From positions 3,968,001-4,032,000 of the forward strand of contig NZ_CP029642.1 of NCBI RefSeq assembly GCF_003268655.1: 64,000 bases of DNA, in the 5' to 3' direction. Each line of letters begins with the position of its first letter. Position 1 is the stretch's first letter. The position numbers were made by a program, and so were the translations under genes. The notes under the pieces were generated by a model, which worked only from the letters and a program-made list of their open reading frames with translations, did not search any database and was not told where the DNA came from. Shown here in pieces: positions 1 to 9,332 of the stretch. This DNA comes from Arthrobacter dokdonellae (GTDB lineage Bacteria; Actinomycetota; Actinomycetes; Actinomycetales; Micrococcaceae).

Positions 1-13
1 GCATTCCGCTTGC

Positions 14-40
14 TCCAACCTTCCCAGGGGAAAGGCTGGA
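14..40. terminator. Stem-loop downstream of the GH20 operon
   Basis: The two halves are nearly perfect inverted repeats (TCCA.CCTT.CCC against GGGGAAAGG.TGGA) with a very short loop, about 50 bases beyond the hexosaminidase stop codon. No clear T-tract follows, so it may be a weak or bidirectional terminator or an RNA-stabilising hairpin. Confidence 0.4.
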
Positions 41-89
41 GCCATCGATGGTGCTTGCCGGCCGGTCCGGGCGCGGCTACGCGGTGCAG

Positions 90-2591
90 CTAATCCAACT
101 GCTTGCGGGGTCCGGCAGACTGCGCCGGCACTGTGCCGCGGCCACAATTGCCGCCAAAGGTGGCAAAGCCAGCCAACCTCCCGGACGGATCCTGCACTGT
201 CACCGTGAAGCCGCGGGCCCCATTGCCTGCAAGACGGGCCAGTGGCGCGTCCCCGTTGCCGTCGGTGCGGACCCAGCCTCCCTCAGTCCAGGCAAAGGGC
301 TTGGGTCCCCCGGGGCCGTGTGTGGTGACATAAATCCAGCTATCGGCTGGCAGTTTGTGCAGGACGGCCAAGCCGTCGGATACACCCGCCCCGTTCCCCA
401 GGCCCAGGTCGACGGGCGATTCGCCCGGCAGCCCGGTGGGCGCCGGCGGCACGACCACGGGTGCAGCAGCTGCCGACGCCCACGCCACCCCACTGCTGTG
501 GAAGTAACTGATTCCCTGCAGTTCCATCCGGCCGCCCAGCTGTCCCGCCCGCTTGGCAAAATCATCGTAGTCGCGGTTTTGCTGCAGTGACCATCCCACT
601 TCGGCTGTGGCGAGGGTTCGCGGGTACTGGTAGCTTTCCACCTGGTCCAGGCCGCGCATCCATTCGCTCCACTGCACGGTTTCCACGCCCAGTACACGTT
701 CGTCGCCAATTCCGGGGAGGTAGGTGCCCGGGTTCCACTCGTAGTGGCTGCGGAGTGTGCACGGCCCGCCGCATGCCCAGGTGCCCCCGGCGGTTTCGGA
801 GGCGTCCTGCTTCTGCGGAATGTACGTCCGTTCCGCGGGGGAGAGGATCACTTGGGCGTTGTTGGCCAGGACCCGGTTGGCAACCTGCTGCCTGTCCCCG
901 TTCCAGTATTGGACCACGGAATTGGGCGGAAGATCCCCGGCGGCGTATTCGTTCCAGCCGATGGCCCGCTTGCCCAGTCCTGCCACCTGGCCGGCAATCG
1001 TGTCCACGAGCTTCACGTACTGGGCATGCGGGGTGACGTGCGACTCATCTCCGCCCATGTGGAGGAACGGCCCCGGGGTCATGGCCGCTAACTGTGCCAG
1101 GACTTGCCGGGAGAATTCGTAAGTGGCGGGATTGTCAGCATCGAGGGTTGAATACCCCACATTGGGTGCCCCGTTCGACGGCGGTGTGAGGGAACCGCTG
1201 GCCGGCGTCGGCGCCGAGCCGGCCGAGTTGAGCTGGGGTATGGCGTGCAGGGCGGCGTTGGTGTGCCCCGGCATGTCGATCTCGGGGACCACTGTCATGC
1301 CGTTCTCTCCCGCGTACCGGACGATCTCCTGGTAGTCGGCCTTGGTGTAGAACCCGGTGTGGCCCAGTTCGGTGCCCATGAGGGCACCGGCGTCGTTGTA
1401 CGTCATCGCCGTCTCGCCGGAAATGTTTGCCAGGTCTGTGTACTTGATGCCCGAGGGGTTCACTGCGGGCTGGTCCATGGCTATCCGCCACCCCTGGTCG
1501 TCGGTGAGATGCAGGTGCAGCTGGTTCAGTTTGACGGCGGCAGCGTGGTCGATCTGCTCCTTAATTTCAGCGACGGTGAAGAAGGAGCGCGCCACGTCGA
1601 CCTGGATGCCGCGGTACCCGTACCGCGGGTAGTCGCTGATGACCACGCCGGGCACCGTCCACAACGTGGCGACGGGGGTGGTGGATTCGATCCATTGCGG
1701 GAACAGCTGGCGCAGCGTCTGCACACCGTCCAACGCCCCGGATGCGGTGTTCGCCGCGATGGCCAGGCCCGCCGCGCCGGCCTGTAACGTGTAGCTTTCC
1801 GGCTTGTCCTCCGAGCTGCCGGGTGCCACTGTGATCTGGATGTCATTGGCCCTGGCCTTGCCCGGGTGCACCGGCAGGGCGAACCCGGTGCTCTGGCGTG
1901 CCTTGGCGGCGAAGTACTTGGCGGCGGCAACGGCGGCGCCCCGGGCCACGATCCGGCTGTCCGGTGTCAGCCTGAACGTGCCGGCATCGGTGGTCGCCAC
2001 GGCCGCGGGGGCCGGCACCAGGTTCAGGCTTTCCGGGCGCACGGGCGCGGGAGTGGCATAGATTTCTAATTCGGAGATGGAATAACCATAGCTGGACCAG
2101 CGCTTTTGGCCGGCCATGCGGACGAACCTGGCGCTGGCGATCCCCAGCTGTTCCTCGTCGACCCGGCCCGGCCCGTCGGAGGAATTCACGGTCTTCGCCA
2201 CGGTCCAGTTGGCGCCGTCCATGGACGTTTCCAGCGTGTATGCACGGGCGGCCGCGTTGGGCCACGTCAGCTTGACATGGTCGATGGGCGACGGCTGGGC
2301 CAGCTCCACCTGCAGCCAGTTGGCATCAACGTAGGTGGACGACCACCGTGTGCCGGTGTCCCCGTCGATTGCCTTCCCTGCCGTGTTGCCGGGCAGTGCG
2401 GGTTCCACGCTGGAGGCTGTGGCGGTTCCGGTCAATGCCAGGTTTTCCGGAGGGGCCGGGGGCGCCGGGACCGTGATGGGCGCCGCCTGGGCCGGCGGAG
2501 CCACCATGGCCGCCGGCACCAACATTGCGCACAGGGCCACCAAGACGCCGGTTCCCACGTGGGCCAGGACCGGGGGTCGGGGGAATTTCAT
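90..2591 (-). CDS. Secreted beta-N-acetylhexosaminidase (GH20) with F5/8 type C domain
   Basis: Predicted exo-acting hexosaminidase that removes terminal GlcNAc/GalNAc from glycans outside the cell. The chosen ATG (2589-2591) has AAAGGTG upstream; the longer frame to 2654 has no such site. From this start there are about 833 residues: a signal peptide (about 1-36), a discoidin/F5-8C carbohydrate-binding domain (about 50-178), a GH20b-like domain, then the catalytic barrel with the HMGGDE signature, whose catalytic Asp-Glu pair is D515-E516. The roughly 110-residue C-terminus is unassigned. It is the last gene of a minus-strand operon after the sulfatase. GH20 enzymes work by substrate-assisted catalysis, so an N-acetylated sugar is expected. 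The exact glycan is not visible; pairing with a sulfatase suggests sulfated amino-sugar polymers. Confidence 0.9.
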   Translation of the reverse strand: MKFPRPPVLAHVGTGVLVALCAMLVPAAMVAPPAQAAPITVPAPPAPPENLALTGTATASSVEPALPGNTAGKAIDGDTGTRWSSTYVDANWLQVELAQPSPIDHVKLTWPNAAARAYTLETSMDGANWTVAKTVNSSDGPGRVDEEQLGIASARFVRMAGQKRWSSYGYSISELEIYATPAPVRPESLNLVPAPAAVATTDAGTFRLTPDSRIVARGAAVAAAKYFAAKARQSTGFALPVHPGKARANDIQITVAPGSSEDKPESYTLQAGAAGLAIAANTASGALDGVQTLRQLFPQWIESTTPVATLWTVPGVVISDYPRYGYRGIQVDVARSFFTVAEIKEQIDHAAAVKLNQLHLHLTDDQGWRIAMDQPAVNPSGIKYTDLANISGETAMTYNDAGALMGTELGHTGFYTKADYQEIVRYAGENGMTVVPEIDMPGHTNAALHAIPQLNSAGSAPTPASGSLTPPSNGAPNVGYSTLDADNPATYEFSRQVLAQLAAMTPGPFLHMGGDESHVTPHAQYVKLVDTIAGQVAGLGKRAIGWNEYAAGDLPPNSVVQYWNGDRQQVANRVLANNAQVILSPAERTYIPQKQDASETAGGTWACGGPCTLRSHYEWNPGTYLPGIGDERVLGVETVQWSEWMRGLDQVESYQYPRTLATAEVGWSLQQNRDYDDFAKRAGQLGGRMELQGISYFHSSGVAWASAAAAPVVVPPAPTGLPGESPVDLGLGNGAGVSDGLAVLHKLPADSWIYVTTHGPGGPKPFAWTEGGWVRTDGNGDAPLARLAGNGARGFTVTVQDPSGRLAGFATFGGNCGRGTVPAQSAGPRKQLD

Positions 2592-2653
2592 GTACTTCAC
2601 CTTTACTGGTCGGGGCGGACAGCAGGGGGCATCCATGGCTGGGACGGGGGACA

Positions 2654-4174
2654 TCAGCTAATGAAACGTTCGACGGCGGTGACCGGGCGTACGCGTTCGT
2701 CTTCCGGAATGTCGCCGGCGAAGGCCAGCCACTGGGCAAACTTGTCTCCCCGGTCCACCAACTGGCGGTACATGGAACGGCGCATGGCTGCCACACGGTC
2801 CCGGTAGGACGGGACGTTGATGACATTGTTCAATTCGTCGGGGTCGGCGACCATGTCGTAGAACTCGTCGATGCCTTCCGGGTTGGCAATGTATTTCACT
2901 TCCCTGTTGCGGAGCATTCGCTGGGCATACGGGAAGTGGTGGCCATGGAACTCACAGAGGATGTCTTCGCGCCAGCCCGCTACTTCTTCCGCGGCGGCCA
3001 GTGGCAGCAGGCTCCGCCCGTGAACTCCGGACGGGTCGGCGCCGGCGATGTCATGGAACGTGGCGGTGAAGTCCAGGAGGCTGACGAAGCGGTCTTCGCG
3101 GCGTTCCTGTTCCCCGGGTAGGGCCAGGATGGCAGGGATCCGGTAGATGTCCTCGTACATGGCCGGGCCCTTGTCATTGAGCCGGTGCGCGCCCGTGAAC
3201 TCGCCGTGATCAGCGGTGAACATGACAGCCGTGTTCTCCGTCAGGCCCAGTTCGTCCAGGACGGCCAGGATGCGGCCAATCTCGTGGTCGATCATGGCGA
3301 CGTAGCCCCAATATACGGCGGTGAGTTTCTTCCATTCCTCCACCGAGAAGCAGTCCGTGGACCAGTATTCGGCGTACGTCTGTTGGATCATGGGCTTGCC
3401 GTTGAACGTTTCTGCAAAGGAGCCAGGCAGTTCCACCGTGTCCGGATCCACCATGTCGTACCACTTCTGCGGGATCAGGTAGGGCAGGTGTGGACCGAAG
3501 ATGTGGCAGGAGAGGAAGAACGGCGTGCCGTCGTCTGAGAGTGCGCCGTCGGCGAATTCGCGCAGCTTGTCGATGGTCTGGTCAGCCAGGAAGGCCTCAA
3601 AGGTGGCTTCAGTGGGCTGGTCCGTGACCCCGGCAATGAGGTGGCCCCGGCTGCCGTCCGCCCGCGTGGTGTAGACCGGGCCGGAGATGTGGAAGTCCGG
3701 GAAGTCATTGGCTTTCAGCCAGCCTTCATAGCCGGGGTCGTCAAAGACGTTCAGCGCGCCGGGCAAGTGGATTCCTTCAAAACCGTAGTGCTCCGGGCCG
3801 CGGTCCTTTCCCACGTGCCACTTGCCCACGTGGCCCAGCCGATAGCCCTGCTCCATGAGCGCTGCGGAAAACGTGGGCAGCCCGTCCGGGAGTTCCTCGC
3901 GGTGCCCGGAGTTCCACTCATAGTTCGCCAGCAGGCCATGTTCAAACGGTTGCAGGCCCGTGAGCAGGCTGGCGCGCGCGGGCGTGCAAATGGCCGTGGG
4001 CGTGTAGGCCCGGTCAAAGGTGGTCCCGCGCGCGGCCAGCCGGTCAAGGTTGGGCGTGTGGTTCGACGTGTTGCCGTAGCAGCCCAGGGTGTCGATCCGC
4101 TGCTGGTCCGTCATGAGGAACAGAATGTTCCGGGGCTTGTTCACCGCCGCTGAGGGTGAGGCAGATGTCGTCAC
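2654..4174 (-). CDS. Formylglycine-dependent sulfatase
   Basis: Alkaline-phosphatase-superfamily sulfatase of 506 residues. The N-terminal RNILFLMTDQQ strand supplies the metal-binding Asp (D23), and C63-T-P-A-R67 is the CxPxR motif whose Cys becomes formylglycine. No signal peptide is seen, so it probably acts in the cytoplasm on an imported sulfate ester. Translation starts at a GTG only 3 bases after the SBP stop, with AAAGG in front, implying translational coupling. Family members cleave sulfated sugars, cholines or aryl sulfates; the adjacent GH20 hexosaminidase favours an N-acetylhexosamine sulfate, but this is inference. A formylglycine-generating enzyme is not encoded nearby and would be needed elsewhere in the genome. 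Confidence 0.88.
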   Translation of the reverse strand: MTTSASPSAAVNKPRNILFLMTDQQRIDTLGCYGNTSNHTPNLDRLAARGTTFDRAYTPTAICTPARASLLTGLQPFEHGLLANYEWNSGHREELPDGLPTFSAALMEQGYRLGHVGKWHVGKDRGPEHYGFEGIHLPGALNVFDDPGYEGWLKANDFPDFHISGPVYTTRADGSRGHLIAGVTDQPTEATFEAFLADQTIDKLREFADGALSDDGTPFFLSCHIFGPHLPYLIPQKWYDMVDPDTVELPGSFAETFNGKPMIQQTYAEYWSTDCFSVEEWKKLTAVYWGYVAMIDHEIGRILAVLDELGLTENTAVMFTADHGEFTGAHRLNDKGPAMYEDIYRIPAILALPGEQERREDRFVSLLDFTATFHDIAGADPSGVHGRSLLPLAAAEEVAGWREDILCEFHGHHFPYAQRMLRNREVKYIANPEGIDEFYDMVADPDELNNVINVPSYRDRVAAMRRSMYRQLVDRGDKFAQWLAFAGDIPEDERVRPVTAVERFIS

Positions 4175-4177
4175 TGA

Positions 4178-5197
4178 TTATGCCTTTGCCGCGCCAACGT
4201 AGAGCTCGGCGTTGTAGAACTTTTTGGGATCCACTATTGCGGTGATTTTGCCGCCTGCCTTGAACTGCTCTTCCAGCCCGTTGAGCCAGGTGTCGATGGT
4301 GCCCTTGGCGGACAGGTCTTCGAGTTCCTTGGACGTGAACAGCTTGGCCACGCTGGCCTGGGCCTTCATGTCCTCTTCCTTTGCCTTCAGGAAGGAGGCG
4401 GTTGCGGCGATCGTCTTGTCCTGGTTGTCATGGCGATAGTCGTTGGCGGCCTTGATGACCGAGATGAAGCTGGTGGCCAGGTCCTTGTCCTTGGCGGCCC
4501 GGCCGGGGCCGGCGACGAAAGTCGACGGGAATGTGAGCGTGTCTATGAAGTCCTCATTGCTGAACAATTCCACCAGGTCCGGCTTGGCCTTCTTGACGTT
4601 GTCGATCAGCGGGTACCAAAGCGCCGCGCCGTCGATCTGTCCGGCTGCAAACGCCGACACGGCCGTGGAGGGGTCCATGGAGACGATGTTGAAGTCGCCG
4701 CGCTTCAGCCCCTCCTTTTCCAAGGCCAGTCCCAGCAGCTGGTCGCCGGACGTGCCGGCGGGCACGCCGAGCTTCTTACCCTTGAGAGATGCCAAGGAGG
4801 TGAAGCCGGACTGGGCGATGATGCGGTCGGCATTGGAGACGGAATTGATGGACCATATCTCTGCCTTGCCGGAGGCCGGCAGCCACAGGGCGCCGGACCC
4901 GATGTACGCCACGTCGACATTGTTGGTTCCCAGGGCTTGGATGGCCAGCGGACCGTTGGTGAACGGGATGTACTTCGGCGCCAGGCCGGCCTTGGACCAG
5001 TACCCCTCCTGATCCGCAACAGCCATCAGCCCGGCACCGTTGTAGTCGGCAATGTATCCGACCTTGATCTCGGTGGTCTTCTTGCCTGCGGCGCCGGCGG
5101 CATTCTGGTCCTTGGTGCCGCAGGCGGCGAGCAGTGAGATTGCTGCGGTCCCCATGGACAGCTGGAGCACGTTGCGGCGTGAAATGGATGTAGGCAT
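4178..5197 (-). CDS. ABC transporter substrate-binding lipoprotein (SsuA/TauA/NMT1 type)
   Basis: A 339-residue binding protein. The N-terminus has twin-arginine-like ISRRNVLQL followed by a lipobox ending at C26 (LLAAC), so it should be a membrane-anchored lipoprotein. The body, with VGYIADYNGAG and later LGVPAGTSGD, is typical of the NMT1/THI5-like and sulfonate-binding family. The start has a strong AGGAG site. With the two genes upstream it forms a three-part importer. The family takes up alkanesulfonates, taurine, nitrate, aromatic acids or pyrimidine precursors; the sulfatase immediately downstream suggests an organosulfur or sulfate-ester ligand, which is inference. Confidence 0.88.
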   Translation of the reverse strand: MPTSISRRNVLQLSMGTAAISLLAACGTKDQNAAGAAGKKTTEIKVGYIADYNGAGLMAVADQEGYWSKAGLAPKYIPFTNGPLAIQALGTNNVDVAYIGSGALWLPASGKAEIWSINSVSNADRIIAQSGFTSLASLKGKKLGVPAGTSGDQLLGLALEKEGLKRGDFNIVSMDPSTAVSAFAAGQIDGAALWYPLIDNVKKAKPDLVELFSNEDFIDTLTFPSTFVAGPGRAAKDKDLATSFISVIKAANDYRHDNQDKTIAATASFLKAKEEDMKAQASVAKLFTSKELEDLSAKGTIDTWLNGLEEQFKAGGKITAIVDPKKFYNAELYVGAAKA

Positions 5198-5280
5198 GGT
5201 TTCTCCTGGTGGGGTGCGTACCCACGCCGTTATTGGCGCAGGCCGGTGATGAAAAGTGGGACTGGGAGGGGTGTGGGCCG

Positions 5281-6078
5281 TTATTCGTCGGCGCCCCTGG
5301 CATCCGGCTGGTGGTACACCGCTTCCCAGACTTGGGCGCGGAGCTTGGCGAACTCGTCCGACAGCCGAATGGCCTCGGTGCGCGGGTACGGCAGATCAAT
5401 TTTGATTTCCTGGTAGATGCGGCCCGGACGGGCAGCCATGACGATGACCCGAGAGGCCAGGAAGACCGATTCATCCACGTCATGCGTGACAAACATGACC
5501 GTGCGGCGTTCCTTGGTCCACGTCTCCAGCAACTGTTCCTGCATGTGGACCCGAGTCAGGGCGTCAAGGGCACCGAAGGGTTCGTCCATGAGCAGGATCT
5601 CAGGGTTGACGGCATAAGCACGGGCAATGGCACAGCGCTGCTTCATGCCACCGGAAAGCTCCTTGGGCAGCGCCTCGGCAAAACGGGTCAGTCCGACGAG
5701 GTCCAGGTAGTGGTCCACAATGGCGCGACGTTCCCTGGCGGGAATCTTCTTCAGCTCCAGTCCGAACTCCACGTTCTTGCGCACGGTCAGCCAAGGGAAG
5801 AGCGCGTATTGCTGGAAGATGACACCGGTGCGCGGGCTCGGGCCGTGCACCTCGCGGTCGTCGACGAGCACACGTCCACCCGTGGGATCCAGCAGTCCGG
5901 CGGCGGCATTGAGCATGGTGGATTTGCCGCAGCCGGACGGGCCGACCACGGTGACGAATTCGCCGTCGGCGATGTCCAGGTTGACGCCGTCGAGCGCGGT
6001 GAAAGTGGAGCCGCTCAGGCTGAATTCCTGGCGCAGACCCTCAAATCGGATCATGGCGTTTTGGGTTGAGAGAGTCAT
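5281..6078 (-). CDS. ABC transporter ATP-binding protein (SsuB/TauB type)
   Basis: A 265-residue ATPase with Walker A GPSGCGKST (residues 46-54), signature LSGGMKQR and Walker B ILLMDEPFGALD followed by the switch-His region FVTHDVDES. This is the NitT/TauT subfamily layout. The start is preceded by AAGGA. It lies 10 bases after the permease stop, and 83 bases separate it from the SBP gene. It energises uptake of the SBP ligand. Confidence 0.93.
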   Translation of the reverse strand: MTLSTQNAMIRFEGLRQEFSLSGSTFTALDGVNLDIADGEFVTVVGPSGCGKSTMLNAAAGLLDPTGGRVLVDDREVHGPSPRTGVIFQQYALFPWLTVRKNVEFGLELKKIPARERRAIVDHYLDLVGLTRFAEALPKELSGGMKQRCAIARAYAVNPEILLMDEPFGALDALTRVHMQEQLLETWTKERRTVMFVTHDVDESVFLASRVIVMAARPGRIYQEIKIDLPYPRTEAIRLSDEFAKLRAQVWEAVYHQPDARGADE

Positions 6079-6088
6079 AGTGGGGTCC

Positions 6089-6967
6089 TTAGCGGCGTTC
6101 TTGCCAGCGGGTCAGTCGGGCTTCGACCAATAGCAGAAGCCGGTCCATGACCAGGCCGAGAATGCCGATCGCGATGAGGCTGACAAAGATGGTGGGCAGG
6201 TCGTAGTAGAGCTGGGCCTGTTGCATGCGGAATCCCAACCCGTTGGGTGCGGCGATCAGTTCGGCGGCGACCACCGTGGCCCAGGCGGCGCCGAGGCCGA
6301 TCCGCATGCCGACGAGGATGAACGGCGAGGATGCCGGCACCACCACGCGGATGAAGACGGTGAAACTGTTGGCGCCCAGGACGCGGGCGGCGTTTATCAG
6401 CGTGTTTTCAACTCCGACCACGCCCTGGAAGGTGGAAATGACGCAGGAGAGGAACGCCGCCAGGAAAATGACGAACACCTTGGGCACCTCTCCGATACCC
6501 ATGGTGACGATGGCCAGGGGAATGATGGCCAGGGGCGGGATCGTGCGAAAGAACTGGACGTAGGGTTCAATGATGCCGCGGGCAACGGTGTACCAGCCCA
6601 TGAGGAAGCCAACGGGGATGGCCAGGAGACTTCCGAGAGCGAAGCCCGTCAGGACACGGGCGAGCGAGGCGCCGGTGTCCTCGGCAAGGGTGCCGTTAGC
6701 AATAAGTTCCGTACCGCGTTCGATTACGTCCACAGGGCCGGGGAGGCCTTGAATGCCAATGGCCGAAACCAGCCACCAACCGATGATGCCTGCCGCGACA
6801 GAGGCAAGGTTAATGGAAAGCATGACCTTGCGGCTGAGCTTGCGACTGCCGCTGTTACGCGGCTTCTTTGCCGGCAGGGGGGAATTTTCGGGGGATCCTG
6901 CAGGGAGCGATTGGCCCCTCGGGACGAGCGGAGTGCCGGTCGTTGCTACGGAGTCTGGTGATGCCAT
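6089..6967 (-). CDS. ABC transporter permease (SsuC/TauC type)
   Basis: A 292-residue inner-membrane permease with about six hydrophobic segments and the BPD_transp_1 EAA-type loop ([20 protein letters not shown]). A basic, Pro-rich N-terminal tail of about 40 residues precedes the first membrane segment. It is the first gene of the five-gene operon and is preceded by the 16-bp palindrome at 7006-7021. No strong ribosome site is visible at this start, so an internal start is possible. Confidence 0.9.
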   Translation of the reverse strand: MASPDSVATTGTPLVPRGQSLPAGSPENSPLPAKKPRNSGSRKLSRKVMLSINLASVAAGIIGWWLVSAIGIQGLPGPVDVIERGTELIANGTLAEDTGASLARVLTGFALGSLLAIPVGFLMGWYTVARGIIEPYVQFFRTIPPLAIIPLAIVTMGIGEVPKVFVIFLAAFLSCVISTFQGVVGVENTLINAARVLGANSFTVFIRVVVPASSPFILVGMRIGLGAAWATVVAAELIAAPNGLGFRMQQAQLYYDLPTIFVSLIAIGILGLVMDRLLLLVEARLTRWQERR

Positions 6968-7005
6968 GGATCAAAGATATGTCGTGCGTCACTTCAACGT
7001 CAAGA

Positions 7006-7021
7006 CTATTTACGTAAATAG
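7006..7021. promoter_or_regulatory. Perfect palindromic operator candidate (probable ROK site)
   Basis: CTATTTACGTAAATAG is a perfect 16-bp palindrome 39 bases upstream of the permease start and between that gene and the ROK regulator's stop. A related half-matching core (TTATGTAAA) lies at about 8313-8321, upstream of the ROK start at 8252, suggesting autoregulation. Assigning it to the ROK protein rests on position only. Confidence 0.6.
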
Positions 7022-7085
7022 ACCTTTCGTAATCGCTTTTTTTCGATTCGTGCCGCGGAGCGAAATGCACCCTCCACTTCGGCAC

Positions 7086-8252
7086 CTAACGGGCTGCGTC
7101 CATCGCCCAGTGCTTGAGGGCCATGTGTGCCGCGCCGTCGCTGCCCGCCGTCGGGGCGTAAACCGTGGCCGCGACGTCGATGATGCGCGGGCCCATATGC
7201 AGGGACTGCTCGGCCAACGCAGCCCGGACAGGGGCGAGAAGCCCCTCCCCCAATTGCGAGAGTTCCCCGGCAATCACCACCCGGTTTGGGTCCAGGAGGA
7301 CACAGGCGCTGACCACGGCCCGCGCCAGCAGTTCCCCGGCCCAAGCGGCTAGGCCTGCGGCGATCTGGTTTCCAGCCCGCGCAGCTTCCGCTATGGCTGC
7401 AACAGACTCAAAAGCCTGACCCCGCCTGGCCGCCTCGCCCAGGACATTGGCCTCATTAAGGAACTGTTCAAGGCAGCCGCGGCGTCCGCACCAGCAGGCG
7501 GGTCCGGCGAAGTCAACGCTAATGTGCCCGAGCTCCCCGGCCATTCCGTTACCCCCTCGAAGGAGCGTGCCGTTGACCACTGCCGCCGAACCGATGCCGG
7601 CGGCTAGCACAACGTACAGCAGGTCCCCGTCGGCCTTGCCGTATGCCATGGCTGCCAGCCGTATGTTGTTGTCCCACAGCAGGGGTGCGTCCACCACCTC
7701 CCGCAGCGGGGCAAGGCTTGCGCCGCGGGGATCCTGCTGGGGGGCGTCGCCGTCGTATAGCGACTGAGGATTCGCATGCCTGGCGGCTATGCCGACCCCC
7801 ATGCCCACGACGGCGTCCGGAACTACGCGGCCCTGCCGGACCATTGTGCGGAGCATGTCGGCAGCAAGGAGCACTTTTTCCTCCAGCTCCATCGATTCCC
7901 GCAGTTCCCGGTGGGTGCCTGCCACATGCGAACCGTCAAAGCCGATCACGGAGATGCTGACCCGCCGCCGTCCAAGTTCAACACCGACAGCTGCTCCCGC
8001 GCCAGGGTCTAGCCGCAGGACTTTGGTGGGCCGGCCGTTACGACCCGTGCCCTGGTTTTCCTGGTCGCCCTCAGTGACGATGCCTCTCTGGCGCAGTTCG
8101 CCCACAATGGCAGACAGCGTGGTGCGCGAGAGCTTCGTGTCGCCCTCCAGTTCCCTGCGAGTCCGGGTGCCATGGGCCGCCAGCGACTCCAAAACGCGAA
8201 GCTCATGCCTGCGGCGCACGTCCTGAAGGGCGTTGTCGTCACGTGTCACCAT
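7086..8252 (-). CDS. ROK-family transcriptional regulator (NagC/XylR type)
   Basis: A 388-residue repressor-like ROK protein. The ATG at 8252 is chosen because GGAG precedes it and the protein then begins directly with the winged HTH (LAAHGTRTRRELEGDTKLSR, about residues 24-43); the frame can be extended to 8513 but that part overlaps nothing recognisable. The ROK domain follows, with the zinc motif C253-W-C255-G-R-R-G-C260-L-E and the conserved H243 of the sugar-binding site. The sugar-kinase ATP site is degenerate in regulators of this group. It sits directly upstream of, and co-oriented with, the transporter-sulfatase-hexosaminidase operon and probably controls it in response to an amino sugar or its derivative. 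Confidence 0.88.
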   Translation of the reverse strand: MVTRDDNALQDVRRRHELRVLESLAAHGTRTRRELEGDTKLSRTTLSAIVGELRQRGIVTEGDQENQGTGRNGRPTKVLRLDPGAGAAVGVELGRRRVSISVIGFDGSHVAGTHRELRESMELEEKVLLAADMLRTMVRQGRVVPDAVVGMGVGIAARHANPQSLYDGDAPQQDPRGASLAPLREVVDAPLLWDNNIRLAAMAYGKADGDLLYVVLAAGIGSAAVVNGTLLRGGNGMAGELGHISVDFAGPACWCGRRGCLEQFLNEANVLGEAARRGQAFESVAAIAEAARAGNQIAAGLAAWAGELLARAVVSACVLLDPNRVVIAGELSQLGEGLLAPVRAALAEQSLHMGPRIIDVAATVYAPTAGSDGAAHMALKHWAMDAAR

Positions 8253-8529
8253 TGTTGCTCCAATCTCTCCGACGCTGGCGCGGCACGGCTCAGGGTGCCC
8301 CGCAACGCAACTTATGTAAAGCCTATTGCCTTTAATGTCCCTTGTCCCGCAAGAGTGGCCGTGTGGACCTCGGGCGGTGCGCTCTCTGGAAGCGGTAGGC
8401 TTCGGCGCGCGGGTGGCGGCTCTTTTGTGACCGCTCGATGCAGAAGTTCCGACTTTCACCGTGCCTTGGACCGCATGGGCCGCCAGGACGGGACTCATTT
8501 TCGGCAAACACAAAGCCGCCCGACCTGCC

Positions 8530-8728
8530 GTTTCCGCAGGTCAGAGGGCTTTCGGGGTGGAGCTAAGGAGATTCGAACTCCTGACCTCCTCTCCGGGGAG
8601 GACACTTTTGGGCGGTTTCGGTTGGCTGTTGATTCCTTGAGTTTCCGCGGATTTTGGGGCATTTCCACGCCAACCGCAGGTCCCCCTATGTGGTCATTTT
8701 CGATCGTTTCCGTGGGGTAACCGTGGGG
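8530..8728. repeat. 199-bp direct repeat, copy 1 (attachment-site remnant)
   Basis: The same 199 bases recur in the same orientation at 22402-22600 with only about three mismatches, clustered near 8682-8686. On the minus strand the unit reads: element-like sequence containing GGTTACCCCACGG, the 3' part of a tRNA-Ala gene, then the first arm of a terminator hairpin. Such a structure is what integration of a tRNA-targeting element leaves behind. Confidence 0.85.
8558..8590 (-). pseudogene. tRNA-Ala 3' fragment, copy 1
   Basis: On the minus strand the T-arm (AGGAG TTCGAAT CTCCT) and the acceptor strand TAGCTCC plus discriminator A are intact, matching the 3' third of bacterial tRNA-Ala, whose 5' strand would be GGGGCTA with the G3:U70 pair. 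No 5' half, D-arm or anticodon arm lies upstream, so this is a remnant. A GC-rich hairpin (about 8512-8556) follows and probably is the original tRNA terminator. Confidence 0.75.
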
Positions 8729-9332
8729 CGGTCCCGTGCCTTGTCGAGCCGGACATAAGTGCTGCGAACGGCGTTTTGACAGGCCGATGCCATTGGATCT
8801 CAATGGATCCAACTGCCGAAGGGTTTCAGCGCGCTCCATGACCAGCCGAGGGCCTCAGATCGTTCATACCGACTATCCCCGCGGTCGTCGCTATCCACCG
8901 TTTTGAGATATGGAAAGCCATTCCTGACCCTCGTTGCCGCTGCAGGAGCAGGACCGTACATGGTACGGAAGAGTCGTCAATTGTCGCCCAATTTAAGGAG
9001 TTTCCAATGAGTCGGTTCCAGCCAACTGCCGTATTAGACCGATGAGTTATCCTCCCCAAATATTCGATGCCGCATCGGGGACTTCTGAGCAAAAAAATCC
9101 CATGCAGGCCAGCCAACGGCTTCAGCATCACATGTGTCCCACCAGTGTTTTGGACGCGCGTGGCCATGTACCGCATGGCTCGCCTACTGGCAGAGCCGGA
9201 GATGCCCAAGTCTGGCTTGGCTAGCTACTTTCGATCGTTTGGAATCTGGCGGAGAATGCGTCCAGCCAAGTGTCCACGTCAGCGAGCAAATCCTGTTCTT
9301 GGAATCGTGTGGCCAACCTGTCCACCATATGC
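8729..9332. other. No gene recognised (about 600 bp)
   Basis: Only short incoherent frames are present. The stretch lies just inside the tRNA-Ala repeat and reads like decayed element sequence; nothing in it could be assigned. Confidence 0.5.

Noticed and set aside
8253..8513. N-terminal extension of the ROK regulator
   Set aside because: The extension has no domain, and the ATG at 8252 has a ribosome site and places the HTH at the usual position.
8558..8590. Intact tRNA gene
   Set aside because: Only the T-arm and 3' acceptor strand are present here and at 22430-22462; no D-arm, anticodon arm or 5' acceptor strand precedes them.
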